A stretch of 64,000 nt of DNA. Origin: Cladorhizidae sp. MBARI D1340-BT2 (Eukaryota > Porifera > Demospongiae > Poecilosclerida > Cladorhizidae). Below, in pieces: positions 1 through 64,000 of the stretch. Below the pieces are notes generated by a model that searched no databases, had not been told where the DNA came from, and saw only the letters and a list, made by a program, of their open reading frames with translations. Within the stretch, counting starts at the first letter, position 1; every line of letters begins with the position of its first letter. Both the position numbers and the translations under genes were made by a program. Location of the stretch: the NCBI GenBank assembly GCA_028752905.1, contig JAQNBH010000003.1:2309109-2373108 (forward strand). Direction: 5' to 3'.

Positions 1-60
1 TATTAATTAAACATTTTCTTGTTCTAACCTGTTGATGTTTGACAGATTTGTACACTCCAC

Positions 61-52951
<52,891 letters not shown>

Positions 52952-53070
52952 GGCTGTCCACTTTCTTGTAGGCGACCCTTTACATATCTCTGGAAAGGGT
53001 CGGCAGCCGACGATACGCGTAATTACGTCAACGAATGCGCATTCGGCGCGCTTTTAACACATAGCAGTGG
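52952..53070 (-). promoter_or_regulatory. Probable DHX16 5' leader and CpG-rich promoter region
   Basis: This is the only CpG-dense stretch in the window (ACGATACGCG, TTACGTCAACG, GCGCGCC). It lies just upstream of the start codon. It includes a CREB-like TTACGTCA site near 53022-53029. A minimal start-stop uORF, ATGTAA, occurs at 52980-52985 on the minus strand. The transcription start is not defined by the sequence. Confidence 0.35.
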
Positions 53071-53222
53071 CGGTGTATGGCTTGCTTCTGCGCTGTTAAA
53101 TGCCTGCTTGTTCAAGATCAATCACAAAGTCTTTCCATAAACGATAGGTTGTCAAAAGCAAGGTCTCGCCTATCCATGAAGCATGTCACTTCCATCTACC
53201 ATTGCATACGTGAGACCAGGCT

Positions 53223-54127
53223 TTAGAGTTTTACTTTAGACATTGTGGCACTGCCCTCCATAGACAGATTGCAGGCCTTTCTAAGAAGTGGGTGATGGAG
53301 TCCGCAGGGGAGATGCCCAGTCTCTGGCCAGCCCTTCTTGATGGTGTCAGCTGCTCTGTCGCTCCAGCTTCCGATTGACTCCATCACCAGGGGAATGAAG
53401 GACACCCCTACTGAGCGGCAGGCCTCTGCGTGGACTCACTGCCATCTTCCCCTTCTCCCCCACGGATAGGGCATAGCCCAGGGTAGTAGACGGCTTGGCG
53501 ATGGTTTGCTGCTTGAGAGTGGAGATGACCGTGACACATCCGGGCTGCAGGCTGACCCTGTTTTCAGTGTACAAGGACTTCGGTAGATATCATCGAGTGG
53601 CGCTAGTGCAGCAGACTGGGCAGCTGCATAGAGTGCATCCCTCGGAGAATTGTGGCGGAAGATATGATTCCCCCATCCTCTGTAGACAACCTGATGGTCC
53701 TCAAAAGGGTCGGCAACAGCTGGCACACAGGGCATCAAGACCCCTCCTCTGTCATCCGGAGCCCCAGCCAGTATATTGGAGACATAGCCGGAACTCCCAG
53801 TCATGCAGGTGAAGGCCTAGGGCAGATGATGGTATGACGTTCAGCCAGTCTCCAGCATGGCAGATGCAGGAGAGAGCCAGAGCTTTGGATGGGTATGGGG
53901 CATAGCACAGAGCTCATCGAAAACTGCCTGGTCAAAGACCTTTGAGAGCTGGCATTGTCAGAGAGGAACATCCACTTCATCAATGGAGGTCCAGTCCTCT
54001 CTCCCAACAGCTTTGGCCAGGAGGGATCAGATGTTTCCTGGTGACAGGGACCGGCCAAGGATTTTGGCGACCAGTTGCCTGGACTAATCCAGAACAGACG
54101 TGCTCCCAGGGAAGCCAGGATCGCCAT
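53223..54127 (-). pseudogene. Decayed retroelement-type ORF fragment
   Basis: Minus-strand frames include FRHNSPRDALYAAAQSAALA (near 53650), VTVISTLKQQTIAKPSTTLG (near 53500) and FIPLVMESIGSWSD (near 53390). After a gap, LLRKACNLSMEGSA follows. I recall this order of blocks from the C-terminal part of reverse-transcriptase-related ORFs that are highly repeated in invertebrate genomes. Frames shift several times. The assignment is from memory and moderate at best. Confidence 0.5.
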
Positions 54128-55221
54128 TTATTTGCATTCAAAGATGCGACGATTCACTGTATTTGCATTCAAAGATGCGACGATTCACTGTATTTGCATT
54201 CAAAGATGCGACGATTCACTGTACAGTGGTCCCTCCCTAGTAAGACCACCCAGGGAGCACTTCCAACTGGTCTTATTAGAGAGGTGGTCTTACTTGGGAA
54301 TATCGCTCTAGGGCATGGCAGGGGTCTCACAAAGTATTGCTCAGTGGATTTTATTGTGTAGTGTACACACTTTCATAATATTAAACCAACTGCAAGCTCC
54401 CAAGACAAGATACTGTATTCTCATTTGGAATTATGGGTGTGTCTTGGAATGACATTGGTTATCATTGTACACATGTATGTATTGGACATTAGACTCATGC
54501 AGTGTCCTTAGGACACAGAAAGTCTGAGATACTGGACTGGACAGTCCGCTCCATCCTGTTCTCGATGACCATCTGCTCGATAGAATCAGCACCTGTCACA
54601 AGCTTGGGAATGCCTCGATGAGTGGCAAAGTCACACAGCTTGCACACCATCTCGAACACCTCTGACACAGTCACAGGAGTGGGCATGGGGCCATCCTCCT
54701 CGCCCACTCCTCATCATCTGACTCAGGCTCCTCAGGCGAGGAGTCAGCAGGAGTGGCGAGGGCATGATTGGGCAGGGTCATAGTGGTCCTCACTGGTGAG
54801 CACCTCGCTGTCGATGTTGGCGTAGCCTTCGGCAGTGTCACACCCTCCGGCAGCTGCGCATTTATGACGCCTTGGCCTGTGCCTCATACTCGATGCCGAG
54901 GTCCCTCTTTGGATCAATGCAGATGTAAATATGTACCAGTTCCTGATCTTTCACAGTTAATGGAAGGTAGATCTTCAAACAAAAAACTAAATTCACTGTA
55001 TTCTTGGATGCTTGGTCTTACTTGGGAGGATATTGACCCAGCCAAGTGGTCTTATAAGAGAGGTGGACTTATCTTAGAGGGTCTTACTTGGGAGGGGCAA
55101 AATAAAGGCAGCCAACCGGGAGCAAGCGAAAATGGTCTTATAATGGAGGTGGTCTTACTTGGGAGGGTCTTAATACGGAGGGACCACTGTATTTGCATTC
55201 AAAGATGCGACGATTCACTGT
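54126..55221 (+). repeat. 31-bp tandem repeat, three units plus one, split by a DNA transposon
   Basis: The unit is TATTTGCATTCAAAGATGCG plus ACGATTCACTG. Three copies precede and one follows a Tigger-like element that used the TA at the unit boundary as its target. Confidence 0.92.
54224..55189 (-). mobile_element. Internally deleted Tigger/pogo-like element
   Basis: The termini CAGTGGTCCCTCCCTAGTAA and its imperfect complement at about 55170-55189 are flanked by TA duplications. The 966-bp element retains a minus-strand transposase C-terminus (54495-54707) with SEVFEMVCKLCDFATHRGIP and QSSISDFLC, like the I(T/S)DFF ends of Tigger transposases. The catalytic domain is deleted. Motifs GGTCTTACTTGGGAGG occur in direct and inverted copies near both ends. 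Confidence 0.88.
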
Positions 55222-57990
55222 TATAACCTAGCTTGTAGTATCTGTGTCCTGTGGCACTAGCTAGCTACTCATATCTTCTCTGCAAAAAAAGAGTTCACCA
55301 CACATCTGTAGGTGGCCAGTCAGCAAGAAAAGGACGCCAGCAATAAACCATCTCAACTGTTGCCCAGTGCATTCTCAGTGGAGATATTCTAGTTGAACTA
55401 AAGGTATCGCCCAAGTTGATTGTCTGCGGTGTCCACATTCCTCCTGCTTGCCAGATCAGTACTTCTAATTACCAAAAGGGTTAATTATTATTTGGTGATA
55501 ATACTCTCTCCTCTATAATTATACTAACACTCGATTTGTTTCTTTGTATAATTTGTTATTTGAAAATAATTTGCTACAGGCAGTTTTGTGAGAAACGCAA
55601 GTCGGTGTATATCCTGGATCTAATACTCGCTAATTCCCCAGGTAGATGAACAGATATGTCAACAGGTGTACTACTCTATTTATGAACTATGCTAAGGCTG
55701 ATTTGGAAGGATTAAAGTTGAGATTGTTGGATTTTGATACTTACATAACAAGAATGCTCAAGAGGAAGAGTTTGGTGATGGTGACGAAGGTCTTAGCCAT
55801 AGTCGGCAAGACAACTGGTCAAGGTGTACGTCTAACATCACAGTCGAAGTATATCATCGGGAAATGTGAAAGACTTCTTCAAGGAAGTGAAAAGGAAATG
55901 AAAGTCACTCGTTGGACAGAGCGAGAGATTGGTGACGGCTACTAAAAGGGGAATAACAAGGTCAACAAGGTCGATCTTACCTACACCATTCTGAAACTCT
56001 GACACCAAAACATTATTTACAGACCTGGGTTCATTTGACAGAGGATCTCTCATTTATGTGCATTTCCTTTTGGCAAAGACTATATAGCCACAACTTCATT
56101 TATCCAATTATCATTATAGTCACATGGTTCATTCGTGTGTGGAATACAATAATATAAACTTGAAATTGTATTCTCTCGATGTTTCGTCTAGATGCTTTAG
56201 CCTTCATCAAGTGTAGAATGTCAGTCTAATTACGCGTGCAGAACAAAATATTTCCTCTACTTTTACTAGTGTGTTCAGTCACTACACTCCACATAATATT
56301 GTTCCACTCACTGTCCTTCTTCCTGCCACTTCTTCACGTCCAAAACATAGGATTAAGCCTCTGCACTTAGTACTCACTAACTTGCTTTTCTAACTTTCCT
56401 TTGTCATTTCTAAGTATATAGCTGTTTCCATACACCTGTTTTGGTGTGTTCATGAGTTCAAGATCTGCTTTGTGCAATGTGCTATTAGGATATTGGCAAT
56501 ATCTATTTGCCTGCACTGCGCATGTAATTCCATGTGGTCGGTGGCATGTGTATACTGTGCTTATGGTAGTGCAGCTAACTTTTTAAAGCGTCTTCTATAT
56601 GCTGAAGGAAAGGATAAGAACCGCCAGCACACAAGCAGCATGATGGTGATATTTAGAAAGTTAAACGATTTTTCTCTAAGTGACAAGTGAGTGGAAAAGA
56701 CCTCTTATCATCTTTCAGTTTAGACTAGATATGAAGCTTTTAATTATCTAGCTTCTGCATCTAGTATATACCTTATTCAACTAGTTTTATATAGTTTTCT
56801 AATAGATCATTGACTAAATGGCTAGCCTTGATAGCTATATCTAGATAAGGTTTGCTGCTGGATGTCTATATCAATGGCGGAGAAAACTGTTTGGGAATGG
56901 TGAATCTTCCCTTGAGAAACCTATAAAAGGAATTACAATTTAAGCTAGGCAGCTATAGCCCTGAAATCATACTATAGTGCCCCACTGACCTGAAAATCTT
57001 CTTGGGATGAAGTCTCTCGGGAACTTGGCCATAACTACTTCAGAGTAGCACATGTGATCAATAGTGTGCTAATTTAGAAACACTTGTTGGCGGCATGCTC
57101 TATTTAGAATGTACAAACACACCTATCTAGCTCTTTGGGTCTGTGTGTCCTAAAAGTAACAGTGAACAATTCATCTTTAGATATTGGTTGGGCAATGACC
57201 ACTTCCTCCATGGGGGCTGACCTATGGGTAATAAGAGGACAGGCATCATATAGTTTGCGTTATCCTAGCCTGGGGGGGGGGGGGGGGGGGGGATACAGGT
57301 GCATGCACTAATAGAAAGAGGGAAGAAAAGTTTACATGGCTGCGACAACAATTCTAGTGCACTGAATATATTCTGAACTAAAATGTGCATCATAAAACAA
57401 TATAATTATTATATATAGCAGTTAGCCAATTCTACAACAACTCGAAGCATAATTCATAAATTAAATCACAAAACTTACAAAATCCTGGCAGCCATGTGTG
57501 ATAGAAACAGTGACGTACCCTCCCCCCCCCCCCCCCCCCCCCCCCCCACTTCATACGCCAGTGCTCCACCCAATATAGTGTTGGAGTTCCTGTTAGGCTA
57601 TGATCCACAGCTGCAGTTCTAGGTGCTGCACTGGTCTAGGCGCTTGGTCCAAAGAAAGAAGTCCACAGTCTCAGATGATTAGCTACCCAAGATCCATCGA
57701 GCCACAGCTAGTTACGCAACTTCAGTAGTTGATCAGAGAGAACTCTTGTGCCGTAAGAAAAGCTAGCCTTGGTACAAAGAAGGTCTACTGGTGAAAATCT
57801 ATCTGATTATTTTCTAGTCGCCACCATTTAGGCCAGCTACGCAACTTTTATGATGATAATTTGATACCGTTAAGGCCACCACATATAGATAGTGTGAGGC
57901 AAAATAGAAGTCACTACACTAATAACAGTAATAAGTGTACTTAAAATAGCTCAGTTGTTCAAAGTGGGGGAAGGGAGAGAACCAAAGATC
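55222..57990. other. Intergenic, mostly unassigned
   Basis: A + strand open frame at 55646-55945 (ending REIGDGY) has no firm match. Its AKADLEGLKLRLLDFD segment faintly recalls the linker between endonuclease and RT in some LINEs. One dispersed repeat copy lies near 56155. A G run lies at about 57271-57292 and a C run at about 57522-57547. No intact gene is seen. Confidence 0.45.
56155..56212 (+). repeat. Dispersed repeat family, copy 2 (short)
   Basis: AACTTGAAATTGTATTCTCT, then GATGTTTCGTCTAGATGC and TTTAGCCTTCATCAAG. It matches the copies near 40640 and 62280. Confidence 0.8.
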
Positions 57991-57999
57991 ATCCATCAG

Positions 58000-59235
58000 C
58001 TCAACAACAGTTCCTTCTCCACCACTTCCCTACCCAATACATAGCACACTCGGCCGCCCACCTCCTCCATCACTGCATACTCCCTCCACATCTTTCCTCA
58101 GCAGCAATGTCACCTTTCCATCCTTACGCACTATTCTATATTCATCCAGCCATAATCCAGCCCATACAAGGCTGCGCACCTCATCCACCTGTACCAGCCA
58201 ATCCCTCTAAAATTACACATCACCAAGAAATATCAGACATATTTCCCTGCTCCACTACCATACAATGTATGACATAATACATTCTCATCCCTACCACATC
58301 TCTTCTTCACCTCAAACAACACAGTTGAAGCATTCCTCAGCTAAATTGCAGCCTCACCTCCTGACCTATGGTCACATACCTCTCCACTCCTGCATTATTC
58401 TTTGCCAATTTATACACTTCTTGTTTGCTTGCTGTTCGGTTGCTTGCTCCCCTCATTTCTCACCTTCATCTTTTCCTTCCACTGATGTAGCTACTGACCC
58501 ACTTACAAGCATTACCTCCTCCTGTCACACTTCAGCTGCATACTCCATAGGTCTCACTAGAAGCTCCCACACTATCCATCCTCTTTCTCTACCTGCCCAT
58601 TCACTGTACTCATCCATGTCACCTTGCCAACTCACTCTTCTGCCTTCTTTGCCATCTTCTCAAACTGAACATTACCCCTTAGCTTCTTATCAAACCATAC
58701 TCCAAAGTGCTTGAATTCTTCTACCTCTTCCAATATCTCCTCAACAATCCTCCAATTCACTCCTGCTTCCCTATTCCCACAATGACCTTGCTCTTCTTAC
58801 TATTAAATTTCATCTTCCACCTTAACACATAAGCCTGTACAACATCCTACATAGCTTGCAGTTCAACCCACGAGTCTGCCATAAGTACATCATCTGCATA
58901 CATAAAGTGCTCCACACCAAGAACCTTCCACCTTGATTTCTAGTTCAGCTCTCTCCAACTCCTGTGCCATACCCATCAAATAAATATTGAAAATAAGTGG
59001 AGACAAAGGACATCCCTGCCTAAGCCCATTCTCCACAGCGAACCACCTTGACCTCCTTCCGTTCAATACCACAATCGTCTCCAACCCGCTATAAAATCTT
59101 TCATATATCCTCACAAGTTTCTCCTCCACTCCATACTGCCTCAACTTGTGCCACAGTTCCTCCCTCCACACACTGTCACATGCCTTATTCGACAGCATTT
59201 GGTACAACCATAGCTTATAAGTTGTCTGCAAATTC
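58000..59235 (-). pseudogene. Non-LTR retrotransposon (LINE) reverse transcriptase fragment
   Basis: Minus-strand frames read SVWREELWHKLRQYGVEEKL, RFYSGLETIVVLNGRRSRWF and GLRQGCPLSPLIFNIYLMGM. After a frameshift comes FMYADDVLMADSWVELQAM, where YADD is the RT catalytic motif. Further on are RWKMKFNSKKSKVIV and FKHFGVWFDKKLRGNVQFEK. Stops and frameshifts occur throughout. The 5' part (endonuclease) is missing. The clade cannot be set by eye. Confidence 0.85.
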
Positions 59236-59771
59236 TGCTGGCTTCAGAAATACTGCTACAAAAGAATATTCCTTTTTCCATTGCTGCTACAGGTCCATCC
59301 TCATCCATTCAGCTGTGGAGGTGTGTAACCTTGAGTTATGCATTTGACTCCACTGGCCTAGTATACTGCTCATCTAGTGTGCTGAAATACAGTAGCTACC
59401 CTTGGTCAGTTTAATGCTGATCACATCTCTGACTTTTCGTGTGTGACAGGTTGACCCCGAGCCCAGGTGTCTAGAGCTTGTCGGTCATAAGGAAGTGCGA
59501 CTAATCTCTCAAAAACATCCATTGCAGCATAAACATGTGATACTTGTGGTACTTCCATCAGCTAATCTCAGGTTTAGGCTTCATGGTTCTTTCTCCTTCC
59601 AGCAAAGCAAGAAGCAGTATTGCACCCAATAATGGCATAAACATTAGAAGTGCAATGGACCTCTCAGGCCCTAAAAGCTGAGATATCATGAGGTAAGATC
59701 ATGTGGAGATGCTTGTGAAAAATGCTACCCATATAGCAGCAAATGACCTTTGGGAGCAACTCCATCACTGT

Positions 59772-60209
59772 CTACTGTGCTGTGATGAGAACATTTTTGT
59801 GCTGCCTGGAGGCATAAGCAACGTGAAGCATCATCCGGCTGTCTTCTTCCTCATATGCACAGGGGGCCAAACCTTCCATGTGGTTTGCATGGTGACAAAT
59901 GCATCTTGTTTCTCGATTTGAATGTTGAAGCTTCTTTATCTCTTCTTGTTTTTTAGGAACCACAAGAAATCTTGCCAGGTTTTGGGTATTGCATTCTTTG
60001 CTCAACCCTTCAACCAATCCCTTTATCCCCTCTGTAGTTTGTGGCTTACTGAATCTATAAAGGTTGTAGGCACTTTTCACAAGTTGCTGTGTTTTGCCTT
60101 CTGACTCGTAGATGGACTGCTGAGTAGGTGGAGCTTGTTCTTCTTGATAACATCTTGTAGTAACTTGGTGCATTCTACAAGTTGTTCCTGGACAAAAGTG
60201 TTGTAACAT
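59772..60209 (-). pseudogene. Fragment of a repetitive mobile-element-associated ORF
   Basis: An open frame of 145 codons contains CAYEEEDSRMMLHVAYASRQ then HKNVLITAQ. It resembles the (H/E)EEADTRxxLHAxxA block of a repetitive protein family common in invertebrate genomes. No start, neighbours or expression signal support a host gene. Confidence 0.45.
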
Positions 60210-60689
60210 CTTAATTCACTAGGTAGCTAACACAAATTCTAGAATGAACAAATCATCCCTTTCTTCAAGAAAAGGATTGCCTATGGCAGACCTTAATGCC
60301 TGGAGATCTAGCAGGAATGCTATGGTTGCTGCTCATGGACACTAAGGAGTTTTGCAGTGCTTGATCCATTGACGCTTCTTCAAAATCTGCGATATGGCAT
60401 GCCATCTGATTCACTGGATCACTGACCATCGACCTTTGGATAGCAGCAGGAGACTGAGTCAAGCCACACCTCCACCATCATCCTTCACCATAGAATTATT
60501 TTGCAGGGGGTAATGTCCATCTGAAAGCTAGGAGGGGGGTGGGGGGGGGGGGCAGGTCAAAAGCAGCAGTAATGCCGGCCACTCTATGCTGGAGGCTGGG
60601 GCACTCCCCTAGTAATTAGAAAAAGGTTATACTAACTTTTAAACTGAAAATATGACCAAATATGACTATCATAAAGACATAAAATGTTA

Positions 60690-61030
60690 GAGAGAGTCAG
60701 AGAGACTTACAGTAGAGAGGCATTCATCCACATTTATTACTGCTATGTGCAAGTGGCCGAAGATGGATGAGTGCCTCTCCACTCTATCCACAAAGTCATT
60801 GGTGAATTACTCGAGGCTTAGTTCTTCACCAACTCCTTATGCACTGTGCATATCATAAGATGATTGAGGCAGTTGTTCAACATGTTGTGCGGAGGTAAGA
60901 CTTCACCCTTCTCAGTGCAATGAAGGCATGTTCAGAGCTGGCATTTGTTGTTGGCATAACTAGAACTATCTTGACCAAGGACACATCTGCTATGAGGACC
61001 AGATCTTTTTGAGGATATCTACTGCATTAT
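60690..61030 (-). pseudogene. hAT transposase C-terminal fragment
   Basis: Minus-strand translation reads VSLVKIVLVMPTTNASSEHA, then FIALRRVKSYLRTT and, after a stop, HLMICTVHKELV. This is the hAT C-terminal dimerisation segment (NASSER.FSALRRVKTYLR). It is a third hAT type, distinct from those in introns 20 and 24. The rest is missing or unreadable. Confidence 0.8.
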
Positions 61031-62261
61031 GCAGGACCATTGGCAGTGGCAAGGCCAGAGGCTAGGTATTCCAACAACTGAAACGACTCGGCACCAGTTT
61101 CAGAGGCAAGCCATAACCCGTCCAACTATCTGGATGAGCAGGCTCCCCACCAGAGCTCCTGATGTTGGGGATCATTAACTTTATGAGTTTATGTGGAATC
61201 ATTTCCTTGTAAATTTTGACGTAAACATCATTTCTTCATTCCATTTTGTTTGCCCTTGTCCCAAGTGTTTTCTTGTATCATTATAATATAATTATAATTT
61301 TACTCTATGCCCAGCAGCCCTTGGCAGTAGTCTGTCAACTTCAGCTGAAACTGCGTTTCTTTTGTTTTGTCTTCTCACACTTCATATATGCCTGTAGTTG
61401 TGAAGTTCAATAATAATAAAGCAGCGGGACACTCGTAACTTAATATTGTGGATAATTTTATTAATTAAGTACTGTTGACTTCTTTTTTAAAATATAGATT
61501 GTTATTAGGTTAGTTACTAAACACTGTGCTATATTATATATGTGATGGCCTTAACAGGCTCAGCAATAGCAACATTAAATCATAAATAATAATGCACATT
61601 TTTACATACACAATAAAAATGGTGACTCCTAACCAACTTAGTCTAAAGTCCGTAATCGCGCGATCTTTACCAGTATTCGCCAACTTAGTCTCAAGTTTGT
61701 CAAGCCTAATCGCACGATCTTTACCAGTATTCGCAGGTTGTGTGTCCGTGTATATGTGGAAGCAGATTTCCAATGACGATCTTTGCCTAACAAATACGTG
61801 GAGGGCTCGGAACTTGCGGACGATGGCGTGGCTGTCTGGAGCTATAAAGGAGGTATACTACCAACGCAAGTGCAAATCTCGTGGATACCTTACTTTTCTT
61901 TCATATTGTGCTGCAGGTGATAGTTTACAAGTCCACAGCTAGCACTGTCTGGGCCAACCTGGCGTTGGAAGATTGGTAAGGTATCGCTAATTGTATCATC
62001 CAGGGGGCGGGGCTTCTCTCGCAAACACAATCTACGTCCTGAGCTTGAGGATATCTGACAGGGAGCAGGAAGGCGTGCCTGTCGCCTGATTGTCACACTA
62101 TTAAATATTAGTCCATGATTTCCTAGTGTATATGTAACTGAGCTGGTACATCTGTTCTTCACAGAAAGCTGGAATGACGTTTTTTTGGTTCTCTTGATAT
62201 AATCCAGCTGGAAGAGCCATAAGTACAGCCATAAACCATAAATACGAAAATTATTATTAAA
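61031..62261. other. Intergenic, unassigned
   Basis: Contains a direct duplication of about 37 bp, CGCGATCTTTACCAGTATTC and CGCACGATCTTTACCAGTATTC (61658-61735). The frame over it on the + strand (61592-61942) has no known domain. Confidence 0.45.
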
Positions 62262-62455
62262 ATAACCTCAATAATCAACTTGAAATTGCATTCTCTTGAC
62301 GCTTCGCGGAGATGCTCTAGCCTTCACCAGGAATAATTCTGATAAAAGCGAGCATTTAGCCAAAATTTAGCCAAAATGTTGTCAGAGAGAATACAATTTC
62401 AAGTTGATTATTGAGAAGGTTATTGTAATGAAATTATGTCAACTGAGAGTTCATT
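62262..62455 (+). repeat. Dispersed repeat family, copy 3, with terminal inverted repeats
   Basis: Starts ATAACCTCAATAATCAACTT. Its reverse complement, AAGTTGATTATTGAGAAGGT plus TAT, ends near 62424, giving arms of about 37 bp. Beyond the right arm lies TATGTCAACTGAGAGTTCAT, which also follows copy 1. This looks like a MITE or a foldback end of a larger element. Confidence 0.82.
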
Positions 62456-64000
62456 GGGAAGGTAATTTTAGTTGAATTGCTGAGCTTTTTAGGAGTCTTG
62501 GCGTATGGCCTTGATCGGCACAAACCGTCCACAAATAGATCTCCAGTACTGTCATAACATTTCCTAGGACATCACTAGTTAAATACATAGCATTGATCCC
62601 GGAATACATACTTGTGGAGAAACATTCTGGTTGGTCAGGTTTTCTCCAAACCAACTTTCACTAAGCATGTTCATTTAGTATTGCTTGTGTGCTCTTGCTG
62701 TTTATTGTGTGCGCTGCCTAGCTAGTAATGACCACTTGGCTACAGTGCCTAGCTGGCCACTCAGGGCAGCTGCCTGGCTGCTTGGTCACTCAGGGTAGCT
62801 GCCTAGCAGCATGGCCACTCAAGGCAGCTTCCTAGCTACTTGGTCACTCAGCAGCCTGCTTCATATTACTCCTCCATTTTTGCATATCCCCAAAAATGCA
62901 ATAAGAAAGATGCTGCCAGCCGCCTGGTCCAAGCAGTAGCCATTGCTACACTGTAATCAACTGTGTTGGTACCTAGTTTTGTAGCATTAGCAATTTTGCC
63001 CCAAAGTCCAAGATGGAGAGTGGCAGAGGGAGTACTGCAATGATTAGTCATTAACCACACCCACTTCTTGACCACACCTACTTCTCACCCACCTCCTGAC
63101 CACATCCCTTATCAACTATCTTAGCCCTAGCCTTAGAGAACACCTGCCTTAGCCCTAGAATACCCCCAGCCCTGGCCCTATATTAGCCCCATCTCTAGCC
63201 CTAGAATAACCCCAGCCATAGCTCTCTAGCATAACCCAGTCCTAGCCCTAGAATACTCCCAGCCCTAGTCCTAGAATATCCCTATTCATAGAATACCCCT
63301 ACACCTGGCAGGCTGGCATAGTCCTAGATAGTCTCCCCCTGTCCTATCCATAGTGTACCCCTTGACCTGTTGATCTTATGTAGTCCTGTCCTGATTCCCA
63401 GGATCTCTGTTGCATAGTTAGTCACCCTCACTAGAGACATCCCAGGAAAGGTTATGCATTATGCACAGAGCAACACTGGCTTGTTTAGGATGTTGTGTAG
63501 AACTTGAACTTCTCTACATCATGCATACTAGGATCCTTCAGAATGCTGACCTGACCAGAAGAAGAATATTGTTCATTTGGAGAAATGCTTCAGCGGTGAG
63601 TGGATAGTGACTATTACTCAACTATTTCCTCGATGGCCTCCTAAACGTAGAGAAGAGTAGGGTAAAGCTACAATCCGAGTTCTTGCTGCATTTGCACACA
63701 CGCGCATGTATATGGTGTGTGTGTGTGTGTGTGTGCACTGAAATCCTCCTCTGGAAATATTATTATGGGATTTTGGATAGGTGAAGAAACTACAAAATAA
63801 CCAGAGTTTGTGATGCTCTCTGTGAGTCTTGGAGTTGGTGGTTTCTATGGAAACTGCTGTTGCTCATGCGGTAGTCTGTCAGAGGAGATGACAATGTGTT
63901 AGTCTGGTTGTGTGTGAAATGCGATGTTGATCATTACGTCTGAGCATGTGAAGTGAGATGTTGATGCGTTACATCTGGTAGCATGTGAAATGAGGCATGT
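62456..64000. other. Intergenic, unassigned with minor tandem repeats
   Basis: A GGCCACTCAGGGCAGCTGCC-type repeat of about 30 bp lies at 62735-62860. CCTAGCCCTAGAATACCCC-type repeats lie at 63118-63300. A short (TG)n is near 63714-63734, and a GATGTTGAT-type repeat at 63920-63970. No gene was recognised to the right edge. Confidence 0.5.

Noticed and set aside
53076..53226. Possible + strand gene divergent from DHX16 (starting MACFCAVKCLL)
   Set aside because: Only about 48 codons, no recognised domain and no donor that clearly extends it. The CpG-rich region is explained by the DHX16 promoter.

Overview
This window is eukaryotic, from an invertebrate metazoan. The evidence is a conserved spliced gene with GT-AG introns, Ty3/Gypsy, hAT, pogo/Tigger and non-LTR elements, and a very large load of minisatellites. 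I cannot name the species. A sponge or other early-branching invertebrate is only a guess. Nothing points to bacterial or viral DNA, and there is no CRISPR array.

The backbone is one minus-strand gene for the spliceosomal DEAH-box ATPase DHX16 (yeast Prp2). I assembled 26 coding exons by following reading frame, splice sites and remembered family sequence. They run from the start codon at 52951 down to position 61. They give 2,854 nt, or 951 codons plus one base, and every exon junction keeps the frame. The last roughly 85-90 codons lie off the left edge. The exons show the N-terminal domain, a charged linker, all helicase motifs ([30 protein letters not shown]), the ratchet region and the start of the C-terminal OB fold. 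Introns make up about 95% of the 53 kb locus.

The introns are mostly tandem repeats with units of about 12-82 bp, plus transposons. Intron 1 is largely unrecognised sequence. Intron 7 holds a 60-bp array. Intron 13 holds 27-, 31- and 40-bp arrays. Intron 18 holds a 55-bp array with a higher-order period and a small pogo-like element. Intron 20 (11 kb) holds GA-rich repeats, a solo LTR with target duplication, 68-, 26-, 37- and 61-bp arrays and a hAT pseudogene. Intron 23 (12.4 kb) holds a 40-bp and a 50-bp array and a decayed Ty3/Gypsy element with integrase upstream of reverse transcriptase. Intron 24 holds a complete but decayed hAT element inserted in a minisatellite.

To the right of DHX16 (about 53-64 kb) I see no intact gene. 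That part has decayed retroelement coding sequence, an internally deleted Tigger-like element, a LINE reverse-transcriptase relic, a hAT C-terminal fragment, a small dispersed inverted-repeat family and unassigned sequence.

The most unusual signal is where the minisatellites start. Several are built from the exon-intron boundary next to them, so each unit carries a copy of that splice site. Two more were seeded inside the coding sequence of the Gypsy element, one of them in frame. This suggests a genome that makes local tandem duplications very readily, and that tolerates splice-site decoys inside the gene for a splicing factor.
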